DNA of 64,000 bases from Sphingomonas sp. AX6 (GTDB taxonomy: Bacteria > Pseudomonadota > Alphaproteobacteria > Sphingomonadales > Sphingomonadaceae). Under the pieces are notes generated by a model. The model ran no database searches, had not been told where the DNA came from, and saw nothing but the letters and a program-made list of their open reading frames with translations. Made by a program: the position numbers and the translations under genes. Positions 11,714 through 22,399 of the stretch are shown here, one piece after another; position 1 is the stretch's first letter; every line of letters starts with the position of its first letter. The DNA lies in assembly GCF_902506605.1 (NCBI RefSeq), contig NZ_LR733979.1:1906008-1970007 (forward strand), given 5' to 3'.

Positions 11714-12886
11714 TCACCGCTCCACACATATCGCGATCCCCATTCCACCGCCGATGCAAAGAGTCGCCAGCCCCTTCTTCGCATTGCGGCGCCCCATTTC
11801 GTAGATCAGCGTGGTCAGCACCCGCGCCCCCGATGCGCCTATAGGGTGGCCGATAGCGATGGCACCGCCGTTGACGTTGACCTTGTCCGCGTCCCAGCCG
11901 AGTTCCTTGCCGACGGCCAGCGCCTGTGCGGCGAAGGCCTCATTGGCTTCGATCAGGTCGAGATCGGCGATGGTCCAGCCGGCTTTTTCCAGCGCCTTTT
12001 TCGATGCGGGGACCGGGCCGATGCCCATGATCGACGGGTCGACACCAGCCGAGGCCCAGCTCTTGATCGTGGCGAGCGGCTTGATACCGCGCTTGGCGGC
12101 TTCTTCGGCGCTCATCAACACCAGCGCGGCGGCACCGTCGTTCAGGCCGCTGGCGTTGGCTGCCGTCACCGTGCCGTCTTTCTTGAACGCGGGACGCAGG
12201 CCGTTGACGCCGTCGATGGTGGCCCCGGCGCGGATATATTCGTCCTGATCGACTACAGTATCGCCCTTGCGTCCTTTGATCGTCACGGGTGCGATCTCGT
12301 CCTTGAATCTGCCCGCGGTGCGCGCGGCTTCGGCCTTGTTTTGCGACGCGACGGCGAATTCGTCCTGTTCGACGCGGGCGATCTGATATTGCTCGGCCAG
12401 GTTCTCGGCGGTGATCCCCATGTGATAGCCGTTGAACACGTCGGTCAGGCCATCCTTGATCATCGTGTCGACCAGGGACACGTCGCCCATTTTGGTGCCG
12501 GGACGCATCGACTGGGCGTGCGCGGACATCGACATCGATTCCTGACCGCCTGCAACGACAATGGTCGCGTCGCCATTCGCGATCGCCTGCATGCCCAGCG
12601 CGACGGTGCGCAGGCCCGATCCGCAGACCTGATTGACGCCCCAAGCGGGGACTTCCTTTGGAATGCCGGCTGCCATCGACGCCTGGCGCGCGGGGTTCTG
12701 ACCCTGCGCAGCGGTCAACACCTGACCCAGGATGACTTCAGACACGTCCTCGCCCTTGACGCCTGCCTGTTCGAGCGCGGCTTCGATCGCGATGCGACCC
12801 AGTTCGTGCGCGGGCACGCTGGCAAACGCGCCGAGGAAGCTTCCGACGGGGGTGCGCTTGGCGGCGACGATGACGATGTCGGTCAT
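11714..12886 (-). CDS. phaA: Acetyl-CoA C-acetyltransferase (thiolase)
   Basis: 390 residues, full-length biosynthetic-type thiolase. Active-site Cys88 (VNQVCGSG), H347 ([10 protein letters not shown]) and C377 (TLCIGGGMG) are all present, and the chain ends AICVER. It condenses two acetyl-CoA to acetoacetyl-CoA, the first step of polyhydroxybutyrate synthesis, or works in reverse in degradation. It is followed upstream on the same strand by a PHA-synthase-like gene 41 bp away and by divergent phaR, supporting a PHA role. gagagagcacctc-complement gives a purine-rich ribosome binding site before the ATG. Confidence 0.9.
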   Translation of the reverse strand: MTDIVIVAAKRTPVGSFLGAFASVPAHELGRIAIEAALEQAGVKGEDVSEVILGQVLTAAQGQNPARQASMAAGIPKEVPAWGVNQVCGSGLRTVALGMQAIANGDATIVVAGGQESMSMSAHAQSMRPGTKMGDVSLVDTMIKDGLTDVFNGYHMGITAENLAEQYQIARVEQDEFAVASQNKAEAARTAGRFKDEIAPVTIKGRKGDTVVDQDEYIRAGATIDGVNGLRPAFKKDGTVTAANASGLNDGAAALVLMSAEEAAKRGIKPLATIKSWASAGVDPSIMGIGPVPASKKALEKAGWTIADLDLIEANEAFAAQALAVGKELGWDADKVNVNGGAIAIGHPIGASGARVLTTLIYEMGRRNAKKGLATLCIGGGMGIAICVER

Positions 12887-12927
12887 GAGGTGCTCTCTCC
12901 TAAAGGGCGTAGATTCGACGTTGCGGG

Positions 12928-13998
12928 CTATTTAGGGGCTGGGAGCGCGGTTAGCCAGTCCGCGAGCGGTTGCCACAGCGCATCGCGTGCCCGGCTGCCC
13001 ACGATCATCCCGACATGGCCCAGCGTCAGCGGGCGCAGATCGGCGAGCCCCGCGGCGCTGGCGGCGGGGACGATGCGGTCGGTGGTTGAGACGAATTCGA
13101 CCGCCGGGCAGAGCAGGTCGGCGGGGCGCACGCGCTCCGCCCCCACCCACCATTCGCCGCGTCCGGTCAGGTCGTCCCCGAAGAAGTCCTCGAACATCTG
13201 GCGGCCGGCGGCGTAGGTCAGCGGCGCGCCCGCATTGGCCCAATCCTCCAGCGCGACGAAAGCGGCAAAGGCGGGGCTGGCGGGATCGGTGTCTGCCAGT
13301 CGCTCGAACTTGGCGACGGTGCGCGCAGGGTCCATCCGCCAAAAGCCCGACTGCAGCACCTCCATCGGAACGAGGCCCAGTGTCTCGCAGGCAGGCTGCG
13401 CCGACTGCCACAAGTCGGCGATCTCTGCGCGCGCGACATCGGGAAAGCCGCCGAAATGCCATGGCGCGGCAATGGTGGCGACCGCGGGGCTGTCCACCGT
13501 GCGCGCGGCGGCCAGCGCGATCGTGCCGCCCAGGCAATAGCCGACCAGTACCGGCGCCGGGTCGAGCGTTTGCAACAGCGGCAGCAGCAATTGGTCGATA
13601 TGCGCGGTCACGTCCTGGTCGCGATCGTCGGGTATGGGCGTTCCCCAATCGACCAGCAGCGGACGGACGCCTTGTCCGCTCAACCATTCGAGCAGCGAAT
13701 TGCCCTCTGCCAGATCGAGCACGAAGGGCGGATTGATGAGCGAGGGGACGAACGCGACCGGGCGACCGTCGCCGCCATAATCGCGCAGGGCCGCACGGCC
13801 TGCGGTGGCGACGACTGGTCTGGGCGTGCGCGCAGTAGGTCGCGGTGCGACCTGATAGCGCTTAAGTCCCGCCAGTGCACGCGCGCGGGCATCGGGATTT
13901 GCTGCGGTGCTTTCGCGCAACAAGGTGAGGAAAAGCGGGAGTGGCCGCGGTCCGTGTTGCGGTGCGTCAAGAAAGGGTGTTAGGGTCGGGTCGATCAT
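12928..13998 (-). CDS. phaC: Short PHA synthase-like alpha/beta hydrolase
   Basis: 356 residues from ATG 13998 (GTG at 14010 is an alternative). It carries the PHA synthase nucleophile box with cysteine, GYCLGGT (C155), the upstream LLVDWGTP motif, a candidate Asp in [10 protein letters not shown] and His in TLGHVGM. The length fits the class III catalytic subunit (about 355 residues) rather than class I (about 600). Class III enzymes need a PhaE partner, and none is visible here. Neighbours are phaA downstream and phaR divergent with a 14-bp gap, so a role in polyhydroxyalkanoate formation is likely, but a related acyltransferase or depolymerase is possible. Confidence 0.75.
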   Translation of the reverse strand: MIDPTLTPFLDAPQHGPRPLPLFLTLLRESTAANPDARARALAGLKRYQVAPRPTARTPRPVVATAGRAALRDYGGDGRPVAFVPSLINPPFVLDLAEGNSLLEWLSGQGVRPLLVDWGTPIPDDRDQDVTAHIDQLLLPLLQTLDPAPVLVGYCLGGTIALAAARTVDSPAVATIAAPWHFGGFPDVARAEIADLWQSAQPACETLGLVPMEVLQSGFWRMDPARTVAKFERLADTDPASPAFAAFVALEDWANAGAPLTYAAGRQMFEDFFGDDLTGRGEWWVGAERVRPADLLCPAVEFVSTTDRIVPAASAAGLADLRPLTLGHVGMIVGSRARDALWQPLADWLTALPAPK

Positions 13999-14012
13999 TT
14001 CAGGGGGCACCC

Positions 14013-14567
14013 ATGCGCAAGACTGCGACCACCGACGGTCCCGTTATCATTAAGAAATACGCCAATCGTCGGCTCTATAATACCGAAAGCTCGTCTTACA
14101 TCACGCTCGAACATCTTGCCGCGATGACGCGCGAGGGGCGCGATTTCAAGGTTATCGACGCAAAGAGCGAAGACGACATCACCCACACGGTGCTGACCCA
14201 GATCATCATGGATGAGGAAGCGCGGGGCGGCCACAATATGCTTCCCGTCAATTTTCTGCGTCAGTTGATCAGCCTCTATGGCGATTCGATGCAGACGATG
14301 GTGCCGGGTTATCTGGAGGCGTCGATGGACAGTTTTCGCCGCAACCACGAACAGTTCAAGACCGCCGTCGAGGGCGCGTTCGCCAACACGCCGTTCGCGG
14401 AAATCGCCAAGCGCAACATGGCGATGTTCGAGGCCGCAGCCCAGGCGTTCAAGCCGGGCGAGGGCGGGGCTGCTGCGCCGCTCAACGGCAGCAAGGACGA
14501 CGAGATCGCTGCGCTGAGGGCGGAATTGTCGAAATTGCAGGACAAGGTCGAAAAGCTGGGGAAGTGA
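14013..14567 (+). CDS. phaR: Polyhydroxyalkanoate synthesis repressor PhaR
   Basis: 184 residues. The N-terminal PHB/PHA accumulation regulator DNA-binding domain is clear (IIKKYANRRLYNTESSSYI, then KSEDDITHTVLTQII). A middle accumulation-regulator region with RRNHEQFKTAVEGAF and a C-terminal coiled coil (ALRAELSKLQDKVEKL) follow. PhaR represses phasin and PHA genes and binds PHA granules. The ATG at 14013 has aggggg upstream. It is divergent from phaC with only 14 bp between the starts, so its operator probably overlaps both 5' ends. Confidence 0.93.
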   Translation: MRKTATTDGPVIIKKYANRRLYNTESSSYITLEHLAAMTREGRDFKVIDAKSEDDITHTVLTQIIMDEEARGGHNMLPVNFLRQLISLYGDSMQTMVPGYLEASMDSFRRNHEQFKTAVEGAFANTPFAEIAKRNMAMFEAAAQAFKPGEGGAAAPLNGSKDDEIAALRAELSKLQDKVEKLGK

Positions 14568-14614
14568 GTGGAGGGTGCAATCACCTCGCTCTTTGTCTCC
14601 GATCGCCCCGCACC

Positions 14615-14695
14615 TCCGTTCGTTTCGAGCGAAAACGAGAAACGCTGGCTAAGCGCTCGGATCAGGTTTCTCGACTTCGCTCGAAGCAAACGGGG
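14615..14695. repeat. Imperfect inverted repeat with TTCGAGC/GCTCGAA arms
   Basis: Left arm ccgttcgtttcgagcg, with cgagaaac further in; right arm gtttctcg followed by cgctcgaagcaaacgg. It sits between the convergent phaR and hutF genes and shares arm sequences with the repeats at 19711-19829 and 55408-55475, so these form a dispersed family. It may act as a bidirectional terminator. Confidence 0.6.
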
Positions 14696-14715
14696 TAGGT
14701 GAGGGTCAGAGCGGT

Positions 14716-16074
14716 CTAACCGAGCAGGCGCGTTAGCGTTTTTCGGTAACGCGCCTCGACCGCCCCGCGCGCGCGGTGCCTGCCGCTTTCGACGACACTG
14801 GCACCATGCCGCCACACCCGATCAATCGCGGCGCGTCCTCCTGCAAAGATCAGCGCGTCGATCCAGCCGTCGCGGGTGCGACCCGTCATCGCGATGTGAT
14901 CGGGGTCCAAGCTTATCAGGTCGGCGCTGGCACCGACCGAAATGCCGCCTGCGACGCCCAACGCCTGTGCGCCTCCCGATACGCTCGCGCCGAACAGGGT
15001 CGTGCCGGTCGACGCACCGCTCGCCGCGAGAATGTTGCGCCCGTGCTGCGTCAGCCGCTGGCCATATTCGAGCAGTCGTAATTCCTCCGCCATGTCGATC
15101 AGGACGTTGGAGTCCGATCCCACGCCGAACTGCCCGCCCGCGTCCCAAAACGCGCGCGCAGGAAAGATGCCGTCGCCCAGATTGGCTTCCGTGATTGGGC
15201 ATAGGCCGACGACTGCACCGCTGGCAGCGATACCTGCCAACTCTCCGGGTTCGACATGGGTAGCGTGGACCAAGCACCAGCGCCGATCGACATCGTTGTG
15301 GTCGAACAGCCATTCGACCGGGCGCTGGCCGCTCCACGCGACGCAATCCTCTACCTCACGCAATTGCTCGGCGATGTGGATGTGGATCGGGGCGGCAGGG
15401 CGCATCGCAGCGAGCGTGCTCAACGCTTCGGGTGTGACGGCACGCAAGCTATGCGGAGCAACGCCGACTACGGCATCCGGCAGCGACGCGACAGCGCGTT
15501 CGCTGGCGTCGAGCAGGTGCGCAAAGCCGTCCAGATCGGTGACGAAGCGGCGTTGGCCTTCGCCCGGCGCGCTGCCGCCGAACCCGGAATGCGCGTAGAA
15601 GACGGGAAGCAAGGTCAGGCCGATGCCGGTTTCATCCGCCGCGCGCGCCAGCGCCGCACCCATCTCCGCCGGGTCGGCATAGGCACTGCCGTCGGGCGCA
15701 TGGTGAAGGTAATGGAACTCGCCGACGCGGGTGAAGCCCGATTCCAGCATCTCGACCTGCGCCATGGCCGCGATCGCGGTCAGGTCCTCGGGGGTGATAC
15801 GCTCGACGAAGCGGTACATCGCCTCCCGCCACGTCCAGAAAGTGTCGTCGCTTGTCCCGCGCACCTCGGCCAACCCCGCCATTGCGCGTTGGAATGCATG
15901 GCTGTGGAGATTGGGCATGCCGGGAAGCGCGACTGCGTGTCGCGCGTCGCGGTGGTTCGATGAAACGCCGGTCTCGACCGAAGCAATCCGACCGCTTGTG
16001 ATGGTCAACCGCACGTCTGCCGCCCAGCCGGTGGGCAACAGCGCGTGATCGAAATGGAGCGTCGTGTCGGCCAT
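14716..16074 (-). CDS. hutF: Formimidoylglutamate deiminase
   Basis: 452 residues, amidohydrolase-superfamily enzyme that removes ammonia from N-formimino-L-glutamate to give N-formyl-L-glutamate. The metal motif is MPNLHSHAFQRAMAG near residue 53, with HIHIAEQ, LVHATHV and VGSDSN further on as in the HutF/guanine-deaminase group. It is divergent from hutIHGU with a 94-bp spacer. Presence of hutF with hutG shows the five-step histidine pathway that passes through N-formylglutamate. Confidence 0.92.
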   Translation of the reverse strand: MADTTLHFDHALLPTGWAADVRLTITSGRIASVETGVSSNHRDARHAVALPGMPNLHSHAFQRAMAGLAEVRGTSDDTFWTWREAMYRFVERITPEDLTAIAAMAQVEMLESGFTRVGEFHYLHHAPDGSAYADPAEMGAALARAADETGIGLTLLPVFYAHSGFGGSAPGEGQRRFVTDLDGFAHLLDASERAVASLPDAVVGVAPHSLRAVTPEALSTLAAMRPAAPIHIHIAEQLREVEDCVAWSGQRPVEWLFDHNDVDRRWCLVHATHVEPGELAGIAASGAVVGLCPITEANLGDGIFPARAFWDAGGQFGVGSDSNVLIDMAEELRLLEYGQRLTQHGRNILAASGASTGTTLFGASVSGGAQALGVAGGISVGASADLISLDPDHIAMTGRTRDGWIDALIFAGGRAAIDRVWRHGASVVESGRHRARGAVEARYRKTLTRLLG

Positions 16075-16168
16075 GCGTTTCGTCCGGCGAGGGGATGCCT
16101 GACCCTACACATCGACGTCCATCCGTGCCAACAAGTACCTTACAAGATTTCAGGGAGTCGAACTTATC
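16075..16168. promoter_or_regulatory. hutF/hutI divergent promoter region
   Basis: 94 bp between divergent hut genes must carry both promoters. A direct repeat of acaag (16131-16135 and 16142-16146, spacing 11 bp) is present and could be an operator half-site pair, but it does not clearly match a known HutC site. No hut regulator gene is seen in the window. Confidence 0.35.
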
Positions 16169-17374
16169 TTGCGCTGCGATACGCTGTGGACCGATGCACG
16201 ACTGGCAACCCTGACGGGTGACGGATTGGGTGTCGTCGAGCGCGGGTGCGTCGCGGCGACGGACGGTGCGATCGTCTATGCCGGGCCGGTCGCGGATGCG
16301 CCTGCGTTCGATGCGGCGGACACGGTGCAATGCGATGGGCGCTGGATCACGCCTGGGCTGATCGATTGCCACACTCACCTGATCCACGGCGGCGACCGCG
16401 CGCATGAATTCGAACTGCGGCTGGCGGGCGCTTCCTATGAGGAAATCGCACGCGCAGGCGGCGGGATCGTATCGACGATGAAGGCGACACGGGAAGCGGA
16501 CGAGGCGGGGCTGGTCGCCAGCGCGCTCCCCCGGCTCGACGTGCTGATTGCCGAAGGGGGGACGACGATCGAGGTCAAGTCGGGATATGGCCTTGCGCTC
16601 GATCACGAGGCCAAAATGCTGCGCGCGGGCAGGGCGCTGGGGCAGGAGCGCGCGGTGCGGGTCGCGACGACGTTCCTCGGTGCGCACGCCTTGCCCCCCG
16701 AATATGCCGACAACGCCGATGGCTATATCGACCTGGTCTGCGACACGATGCTGCCTGCCATTGCCGCCGAAGGGCTGGCCGATGCGGTCGATGCCTTTTG
16801 CGAGGGGATCGGGTTCACGCCTGAGCAGACCGAGCGGGTGTTCCAGGCGGCGGTGAAACACGGCCTGCCGGTGAAGCTCCATGCCGAGCAATTGTCCAAC
16901 CAACACGGATCGGCGCTTGCCGCGCGATATGGGGCACTGTCGGCGGATCACCTCGAATATCTCGATGACGAAGGCATCGCGGCGATGGCGGCGACGGGGA
17001 CGGTCGCGACCCTGTTGCCCGGCGCCTATTATTTCGTACGCGAGACGAAGCTGCCGCCGGTGGACGCCTTGCGCGCGTCGGGCGTCCCCATCGCGCTGGC
17101 GACCGATTGCAATCCGGGGACGTCGCCGCTGACCTCTCTGTTGCTGGTCATGAACATGGGCGCGACGCTGTTCCGGTTGACCGTGGACGAATGCATTGCG
17201 GGCGTTACGTGCGAGGCGGCGCGCGCGCTGGGGATGCAGGACCGCATCGGCACGCTTGAGGCGGGCAAGGCGTGCGACCTCGCCATCTGGGACATCGAGC
17301 GACCGGCGGAACTCGTCTATCGCATGGGGTTCAACCCGCTCCATCAACGGATATTCGGAGGACAGACAGCGTGA
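16169..17374 (+). CDS. hutI: Imidazolonepropionase
   Basis: 401 residues, amidohydrolase fold. It hydrolyses imidazolone-5-propionate to N-formimino-L-glutamate, the third step of histidine breakdown. Metal and substrate motifs include [36 protein letters not shown] and [10 protein letters not shown]. The start is TTG at 16169, with caggga about ten bases upstream. No ATG fits. It ends by a 4-bp GTGA overlap with hutH, indicating coupled translation. Confidence 0.93.
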   Translation: MRCDTLWTDARLATLTGDGLGVVERGCVAATDGAIVYAGPVADAPAFDAADTVQCDGRWITPGLIDCHTHLIHGGDRAHEFELRLAGASYEEIARAGGGIVSTMKATREADEAGLVASALPRLDVLIAEGGTTIEVKSGYGLALDHEAKMLRAGRALGQERAVRVATTFLGAHALPPEYADNADGYIDLVCDTMLPAIAAEGLADAVDAFCEGIGFTPEQTERVFQAAVKHGLPVKLHAEQLSNQHGSALAARYGALSADHLEYLDDEGIAAMAATGTVATLLPGAYYFVRETKLPPVDALRASGVPIALATDCNPGTSPLTSLLLVMNMGATLFRLTVDECIAGVTCEAARALGMQDRIGTLEAGKACDLAIWDIERPAELVYRMGFNPLHQRIFGGQTA

Positions 17375-18897
17375 TCGTGTTGGAGCCGAGCGCAGTTAGC
17401 TTGGGGGATTGGCGGAGTATCTGGCGCGGTGCGCCCGCACGCCTGGCGGACGGCGCGCACGCCGCGATTGCCGAGAGCGCTGCGGCGGTCGAACGCATCA
17501 TCGCGCGCGGCGAGCCAGTGTACGGGATCAACACCGGCTTCGGGAAACTCGCCAGCGTGCGGATCGACGATGCCGACCTCGCGACGCTCCAGCGCAACAT
17601 CGTGTTGAGCCACGCCGCAGGCGTCGGCGCGCCGTCGCCTGCGGGTGTCGTCCGGCTGATGATGGCGCTGAAGCTCGCCAGTTTGGGGCAGGGCGCATCG
17701 GGGGTGAAGCCCGCGACGATCGCGCTGCTCGAAGCGATGCTGGGCCAAGGGCTGGTGCCGGTGATACCATGTCAGGGATCGGTCGGTGCATCGGGCGACC
17801 TCGCGCCGCTATCGCACCTTGCCGCGACGATGATCGGGGTGGGGGAGATCGTGCTGGACGGCGAGACGTTGCCCGCCGCCGATGCGCTCGCGAAAGCCGG
17901 ATTGGGGCCGCTGACGCTGGGCGCGAAGGAAGGGCTCGCGCTGCTCAACGGCACGCAATTCTCGTGCGCCAATGCACTGGCCGGGCTGTTCCAGGCAGAG
18001 GATTTGTTCCGCGCGGCGCTCGTCACCGGCGCGTTGTCGGTGGAGGCGGCAAAGGGTTCGGATACGCCGTTCGATCCGCGCATCCACGCGCTGCGTCGCC
18101 ACGCCGGTCAGATCGCGGTGGCCGATGCCTTGCGTGGCCTGATGGCGGGCAGCGCGATCCGCGCCAGCCACGCGGTCGATGATCCGCGCGTCCAAGACCC
18201 CTATTGCCTGCGTTGCCAGCCTCAGGTGATGGGCGCGTGCCTCGATCTGCTGCGCCAGGCGGCGACGACGCTTTCGACCGAGGCGAACTGCGTCAGCGAC
18301 AACCCGCTGATCTTTCCTGGGGCGAATGGCGCTGACGATGAAGCATTGTCGGGCGGCAATTTCCACGCCGAACCCGTCGCCTTCGCCGCCGACATGATCG
18401 CGATGGCAATTTGCGAGATCGGGTCGATTTCCGAACGCCGGATCGCGATGCTGGTCGATCCGGCATTGTCCGGGCTGCCCGCATTTCTGACGCCCAAGCC
18501 CGGCCTCAATTCGGGCTTCATGATCCCGCAGGTGACCGCAGCGGCGCTCGTGTCCGAAAACAAGCAGCGCGCCTATCCCGCCAGCGTCGATTCGATCCCG
18601 ACCAGCGCCAATCAGGAGGATCATGTGTCGATGGCCGCGCATGGTGCCCGCCGCCTGCTCGACATGGCCGAAAACCTGCGCGGGGTGATCGCGATCGAAT
18701 GGCTGGCGGCGGCGCAGGGCTGCGATTTCCACGCACCGCTCACATCGTCCGCCGCGCTTGAGGCTGCACGCGCGATGCTGCGGGCCAAGGTGCCCACCCT
18801 GACCGACGACCGCCATTTTCATCCCGACATCGCTGCTGCTGCTGCACTAGTCGACCGGCTGGGTGAGGGGCGGGGGCTGCCGGGGGTCGAGGCATGA
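17371..18897 (+). CDS. hutH: Histidine ammonia-lyase
   Basis: 508 residues. It deaminates L-histidine to urocanate. The autocatalytic MIO prosthetic group forms from A140-S141-G142 in [22 protein letters not shown] near the N-terminus is also typical. I chose GTG at 17371 because it overlaps the hutI stop (GTGA), follows ggagg at proper spacing and matches the family start. A reading from 17272 would lie inside hutI. It is followed by hutG through an ATGA overlap. Confidence 0.95.
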   Translation: MIVLEPSAVSLGDWRSIWRGAPARLADGAHAAIAESAAAVERIIARGEPVYGINTGFGKLASVRIDDADLATLQRNIVLSHAAGVGAPSPAGVVRLMMALKLASLGQGASGVKPATIALLEAMLGQGLVPVIPCQGSVGASGDLAPLSHLAATMIGVGEIVLDGETLPAADALAKAGLGPLTLGAKEGLALLNGTQFSCANALAGLFQAEDLFRAALVTGALSVEAAKGSDTPFDPRIHALRRHAGQIAVADALRGLMAGSAIRASHAVDDPRVQDPYCLRCQPQVMGACLDLLRQAATTLSTEANCVSDNPLIFPGANGADDEALSGGNFHAEPVAFAADMIAMAICEIGSISERRIAMLVDPALSGLPAFLTPKPGLNSGFMIPQVTAAALVSENKQRAYPASVDSIPTSANQEDHVSMAAHGARRLLDMAENLRGVIAIEWLAAAQGCDFHAPLTSSAALEAARAMLRAKVPTLTDDRHFHPDIAAAAALVDRLGEGRGLPGVEA

Positions 18898-19727
18898 ACG
18901 ACTGGCTCCACGTCCGGCGCGGCGACGCGCCACTGATCGTCAGCGTGCCGCACGCCGGGACAACCATCCCCGACGATCTGGTGCCGCACCTGCGATCGTC
19001 CTGGCTGGCGAAACGCGATGCCGACTGGTGGGTGGACCGGCTTTACGACTTCGCTGGCCAGATGGGCGCGACGACGATCCGCACCGACATCTCGCGCACG
19101 GTGATCGACATGAACCGTGATCCGAGCGGCGCTTCGCTTTATCCGGGGCAGGCGACGACGGGATTGTGCCCGACCGAGACGTTCGACGACGATCCGTTGT
19201 GGTTGGAGGGGCACGTGCCCGATGCCGCCGAGATCGACCGTCGCCGCATCACATATTTCGATCCCTATCACGCCGCGATCCGCGCCGAGATCGACCGGTT
19301 GAGTAGGGAGCATCCGACGGTCGTCCTCTATGACGCGCATTCGATCCGCAGCATCGTGCCGCGCCTGTTCGACGGCGAATTGCCGGTGTTCAATATCGGC
19401 ACCGATGGCGGGCGGACCTGCGCGGTGGCGTTGGCGTCCGCGGTGGAGCAGCTTTGTACCGCGACCGGCCTGCCGACAACCAGCAACGGGCGGTTCCGAG
19501 GCGGCTGGATCACGCGGCATTATGGGGCACCGGAACAGGGCGTCCACGCGATCCAGATGGAGTTGGCGATGCGCGGCTATCTGCGCGAGCCTGCGGGAGC
19601 GTCCACGCCTGAGAATTGGCCGGTGGCGTATGATCCCGATATCGCAAAGCCGATGCGCGGGCATTTGCGTGGCGTGCTGGAGGCTTGCCTGGACTTCGCC
19701 TCTTCCACCCCCGTTGGTGTCGAGTAG
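18894..19727 (+). CDS. hutG: N-formylglutamate deformylase
   Basis: 277 residues, N-formylglutamate amidohydrolase family ([34 protein letters not shown]). It hydrolyses N-formyl-L-glutamate to formate and glutamate, the last step of the HutF branch. It overlaps hutH by four bases. The last few codons and the stop lie inside the left arm of an intergenic inverted repeat, so the C-terminus (TPVGVE) is probably repeat-derived. Confidence 0.92.
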   Translation: MNDWLHVRRGDAPLIVSVPHAGTTIPDDLVPHLRSSWLAKRDADWWVDRLYDFAGQMGATTIRTDISRTVIDMNRDPSGASLYPGQATTGLCPTETFDDDPLWLEGHVPDAAEIDRRRITYFDPYHAAIRAEIDRLSREHPTVVLYDAHSIRSIVPRLFDGELPVFNIGTDGGRTCAVALASAVEQLCTATGLPTTSNGRFRGGWITRHYGAPEQGVHAIQMELAMRGYLREPAGASTPENWPVAYDPDIAKPMRGHLRGVLEACLDFASSTPVGVE

Positions 19728-19829
19728 GGTTCGAGCTTGTCGAGAACCCGTATCGAGACCGCCTGTTTTGCGGAACACTCCCTCGATACGCCTTCTCGAC
19801 TTCGCTCGAAGGCTACTCGGGACAAACGG
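19711..19829. repeat. Complex inverted repeat overlapping the hutG stop codon
   Basis: Nested arms: ccgttggtgtcgagtag (19711-19727) against ctactcgggacaaacgg, ttcgagcttgtcgagaa against ttctcgacttcgctcgaa, and a perfect cgtatcgag (19749-19757) / ctcgatacg (19782-19790). It separates hutG from hutU and is related to the repeats near 14615 and 55408. It could attenuate or stabilise the hut transcript. Confidence 0.7.
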
Positions 19830-19852
19830 TGTAGAGTGAAAGAAAGACCCTT

Positions 19853-21514
19853 ATGAACCGCCGCGACAACAGCCGTATCATCCGCAGCCCAACTGGCACT
19901 GACCTCTCCGCCAGAAGCTGGCTGACCGAAGCGCCGTTGCGGATGCTGATGAACAATCTCGACCCCGACGTGGCGGAGAACCCGCAGGAACTCGTCGTCT
20001 ATGGCGGCATAGGTCGCGCCGCGCGTGACTGGAACGCCTATGACCGGATTATCGAAACCCTCAAACGGCTCGAGGACGACCAGACCCTCCTGATCCAGTC
20101 GGGAAAGCCCGTCGGCGTGTTCACCACCCATGTAGACGCGCCGCGTGTGCTCCTCGCCAATTCGAACCTCGTGCCGCACTGGGCGACATGGGAGCATTTC
20201 GCCGAACTTGATGCGAAAGGACTGGCCATGTACGGCCAGATGACTGCCGGATCGTGGATCTATATCGGCAGCCAGGGCATCATTCAGGGCACGTACGAAA
20301 CCTTCGTCGAAATGGGCCGCCAGCACTATGGCAGCAGCCTGGCCGGGCGGTGGCTGCTGACCGCGGGCCTTGGCGGGATGGGCGGCGCGCAGCCTTTGGC
20401 GAGCGTTATGGCGGGCGCGTCCTGCCTGGCGATCGAATGCCAGCCGAGCCGGATCGAGATGCGGTTGAAGACTGGTTACCTCGATCACGCCGCGACGACG
20501 GTTGACGAAGCGATGGCGATTATCGACGCCGCGACCAAAGACCAGCGCGCGGTATCGGTCGGCTTGCTTGGCAACGCTGCCGAATTGCTACCCGACATGT
20601 TCGCACGCGGCATCCGCCCCGACATGCTGACCGACCAGACCAGTGCGCACGACCCGGTCAACGGATATCTGCCCTCCGGGTGGACCCTTGGAGAATGGGC
20701 GGAGCGTCGCGAGCGTGACCCGGCCAGTGTCGCTGCGGCTGCCAAGGCGTCGATGGCCACGCATGTCCGCGCGATGCTCGATTTCCAGAGCGCGGGCGTG
20801 CCGACCGTCGATTACGGCAACAACATCCGCCAGGTCGCGCTGGACGAGGGCGTCGCGAACGCGTTCGACTTCCCCGGCTTCGTTCCCGCCTATATCCGCC
20901 CGCTCTTCTGCCGCGGCGTTGGGCCGTTTCGCTGGGTCGCGCTGTCGGGCGATCCCGAGGATATCGCGAAAACCGATGCCAAGGTGAAGGAACTGATCCC
21001 CGACGACGCGCACCTCCACAACTGGCTCGACATGGCCGCCGCGCGCGTCCACTTCCAGGGGCTGCCCGCACGCATCTGCTGGGTCGGGCTGGGTGATCGC
21101 CACCGTCTGGGCCTGGCGTTCAACGAGATGGTCGCGAGCGGCGAATTGAGGGCCCCGATCGTCATCGGTCGCGACCATCTCGATTCAGGCTCCGTCGCCT
21201 CTCCCAACCGCGAGACGGAGGCGATGGCGGACGGCAGCGACGCGGTAAGCGACTGGCCGCTGCTCAATGCCCTCCTCAACACCGCCAGCGGCGCGACCTG
21301 GGTCTCGCTCCACCACGGCGGCGGCGTCGGCATGGGCTATTCGCAGCATTCGGGCATGGTGATCGTCGCCGACGGCACGCCCGCCGCGGCAAAACGCCTC
21401 GCCCGCGTGTTGTGGAACGACCCAGCGACCGGGGTAATGCGCCACGCCGATGCGGGGTATGCAATCGCGCAAGATTGGGCGCGGGAGAAAGGGCTGGATT
21501 TGCCGGGAATTTGA
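19853..21514 (+). CDS. hutU: Urocanate hydratase
   Basis: 553 residues, full length for the family. It uses tightly bound NAD+ to hydrate urocanate to imidazolonepropionate, the second step of the pathway. Family signatures visible include [56 protein letters not shown] and [13 protein letters not shown]. It is the last gene of hutIHGU and is separated from hutG by a 125-bp repeat-bearing spacer. It probably shares the operon promoter unless the repeat stops transcription. Confidence 0.95.
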   Translation: MNRRDNSRIIRSPTGTDLSARSWLTEAPLRMLMNNLDPDVAENPQELVVYGGIGRAARDWNAYDRIIETLKRLEDDQTLLIQSGKPVGVFTTHVDAPRVLLANSNLVPHWATWEHFAELDAKGLAMYGQMTAGSWIYIGSQGIIQGTYETFVEMGRQHYGSSLAGRWLLTAGLGGMGGAQPLASVMAGASCLAIECQPSRIEMRLKTGYLDHAATTVDEAMAIIDAATKDQRAVSVGLLGNAAELLPDMFARGIRPDMLTDQTSAHDPVNGYLPSGWTLGEWAERRERDPASVAAAAKASMATHVRAMLDFQSAGVPTVDYGNNIRQVALDEGVANAFDFPGFVPAYIRPLFCRGVGPFRWVALSGDPEDIAKTDAKVKELIPDDAHLHNWLDMAAARVHFQGLPARICWVGLGDRHRLGLAFNEMVASGELRAPIVIGRDHLDSGSVASPNRETEAMADGSDAVSDWPLLNALLNTASGATWVSLHHGGGVGMGYSQHSGMVIVADGTPAAAKRLARVLWNDPATGVMRHADAGYAIAQDWAREKGLDLPGI

Positions 21515-21611
21515 TCCGGTTCCAATACCGCCGCACAGTAAAATTCCCCAGACAGCGTCGCAGCGTACGCGGTCAAAATTGTCACGGAATCAGTGCAACG
21601 GTGACAATATC

Positions 21612-22145
21612 CTAGTTCGTGCGACGAACCCGAATTGCGGTTTGGCCATTCACATTTGCCAAAAACGACCCGAGTGCCGCGCTTCGGATTTGAATTTTGT
21701 GGCCAGCACGGGGATAGATTGCGAGCTTTCGGTCGTCGATCTGGGTCCAAGTCGCCCCATCCTCCAGAACGATCAACCACCGACCGCGGGGCAATTGGCG
21801 AGCCGATTTAATCACGCTGTCGATCCGGTCGACCTGCTCCTGCTCGGCATCGGGCCGATCTTTGCGACCCGAAAACAGACGAACGGCCGGCAACGAAAAT
21901 CCGAACAACGATCGCTTGGTCTTGCTGACTTCTTCACGGTCGAGTGCGACAAGATCTCCCGAGGCGATGGCCTGTTCGATCGCAGCAGCTTCGCGGTCGT
22001 AGCAGATCAGTCGTTCCTGCGCCGTGGCAATCTCGCGACAGGCCGCCAGCGCGCGAAGCCCTTGTCCGTCCGACTGCGGCGTAACCGCTTGTCCGCTTGC
22101 CGGCGAAGACGCGCTTGCAAGCACCAAGGCAATCGTAGCGATCAT
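21612..22145 (-). CDS. Exported protein of unknown function
   Basis: 177 residues from ATG 22145, which has gggaga eight bases upstream. Upstream ATG at 22151 is too close to it. Signal peptide MIATIALVLASASSPASGQA. The mature part begins with a CREIATAQERLICYD motif, a two-cysteine pattern seen in many exported proteobacterial proteins of unknown role, and ends with a basic beta-rich region. It is divergent from the second TonB-dependent receptor with 254 bp between starts. I do not recognise its function. Confidence 0.75.
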   Translation of the reverse strand: MIATIALVLASASSPASGQAVTPQSDGQGLRALAACREIATAQERLICYDREAAAIEQAIASGDLVALDREEVSKTKRSLFGFSLPAVRLFSGRKDRPDAEQEQVDRIDSVIKSARQLPRGRWLIVLEDGATWTQIDDRKLAIYPRAGHKIQIRSAALGSFLANVNGQTAIRVRRTN

Positions 22146-22221
22146 CAACATGTCTCCCTCAACTGCGTTTATGCACATGCATGTTTCCAATGGGCAAATT
22201 GGATTCGGGAGCCGTTCGCCA

Positions 22222-22241
22222 TGCAACAGTATTGTGGCAAT
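22222..22241 (+). promoter_or_regulatory. Candidate receptor promoter element
   Basis: tgcaacagtattgtggcaat, about 160 bp before the receptor start, resembles the string upstream of the other receptor (see 11620-11638). The shared parts are TGCAA and GTG[AG]CA. Its location in a 254-bp divergent spacer fits a regulatory role. Evidence is only the two-copy similarity. Confidence 0.3.
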
Positions 22242-22399
22242 TTTGCTACATTGGAGGTGTGAAACGCCGCGGTTCTGCCGCCGTGCATTGCGGGAACGAA
22301 GCTAGTTTGGCAATCAAGCCGCCAGAGCGGCCGGTCCAGAGCTGCCAAATTTTTATGCCGTCGCGCAAATGCGTTCGGATACAAGGGGATAGATTGATC

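Noticed and set aside
14716..21514. Horizontal acquisition of the hut genes
   Set aside because: Composition and codon style match the neighbouring core genes, and the pathway layout is ordinary for this group.
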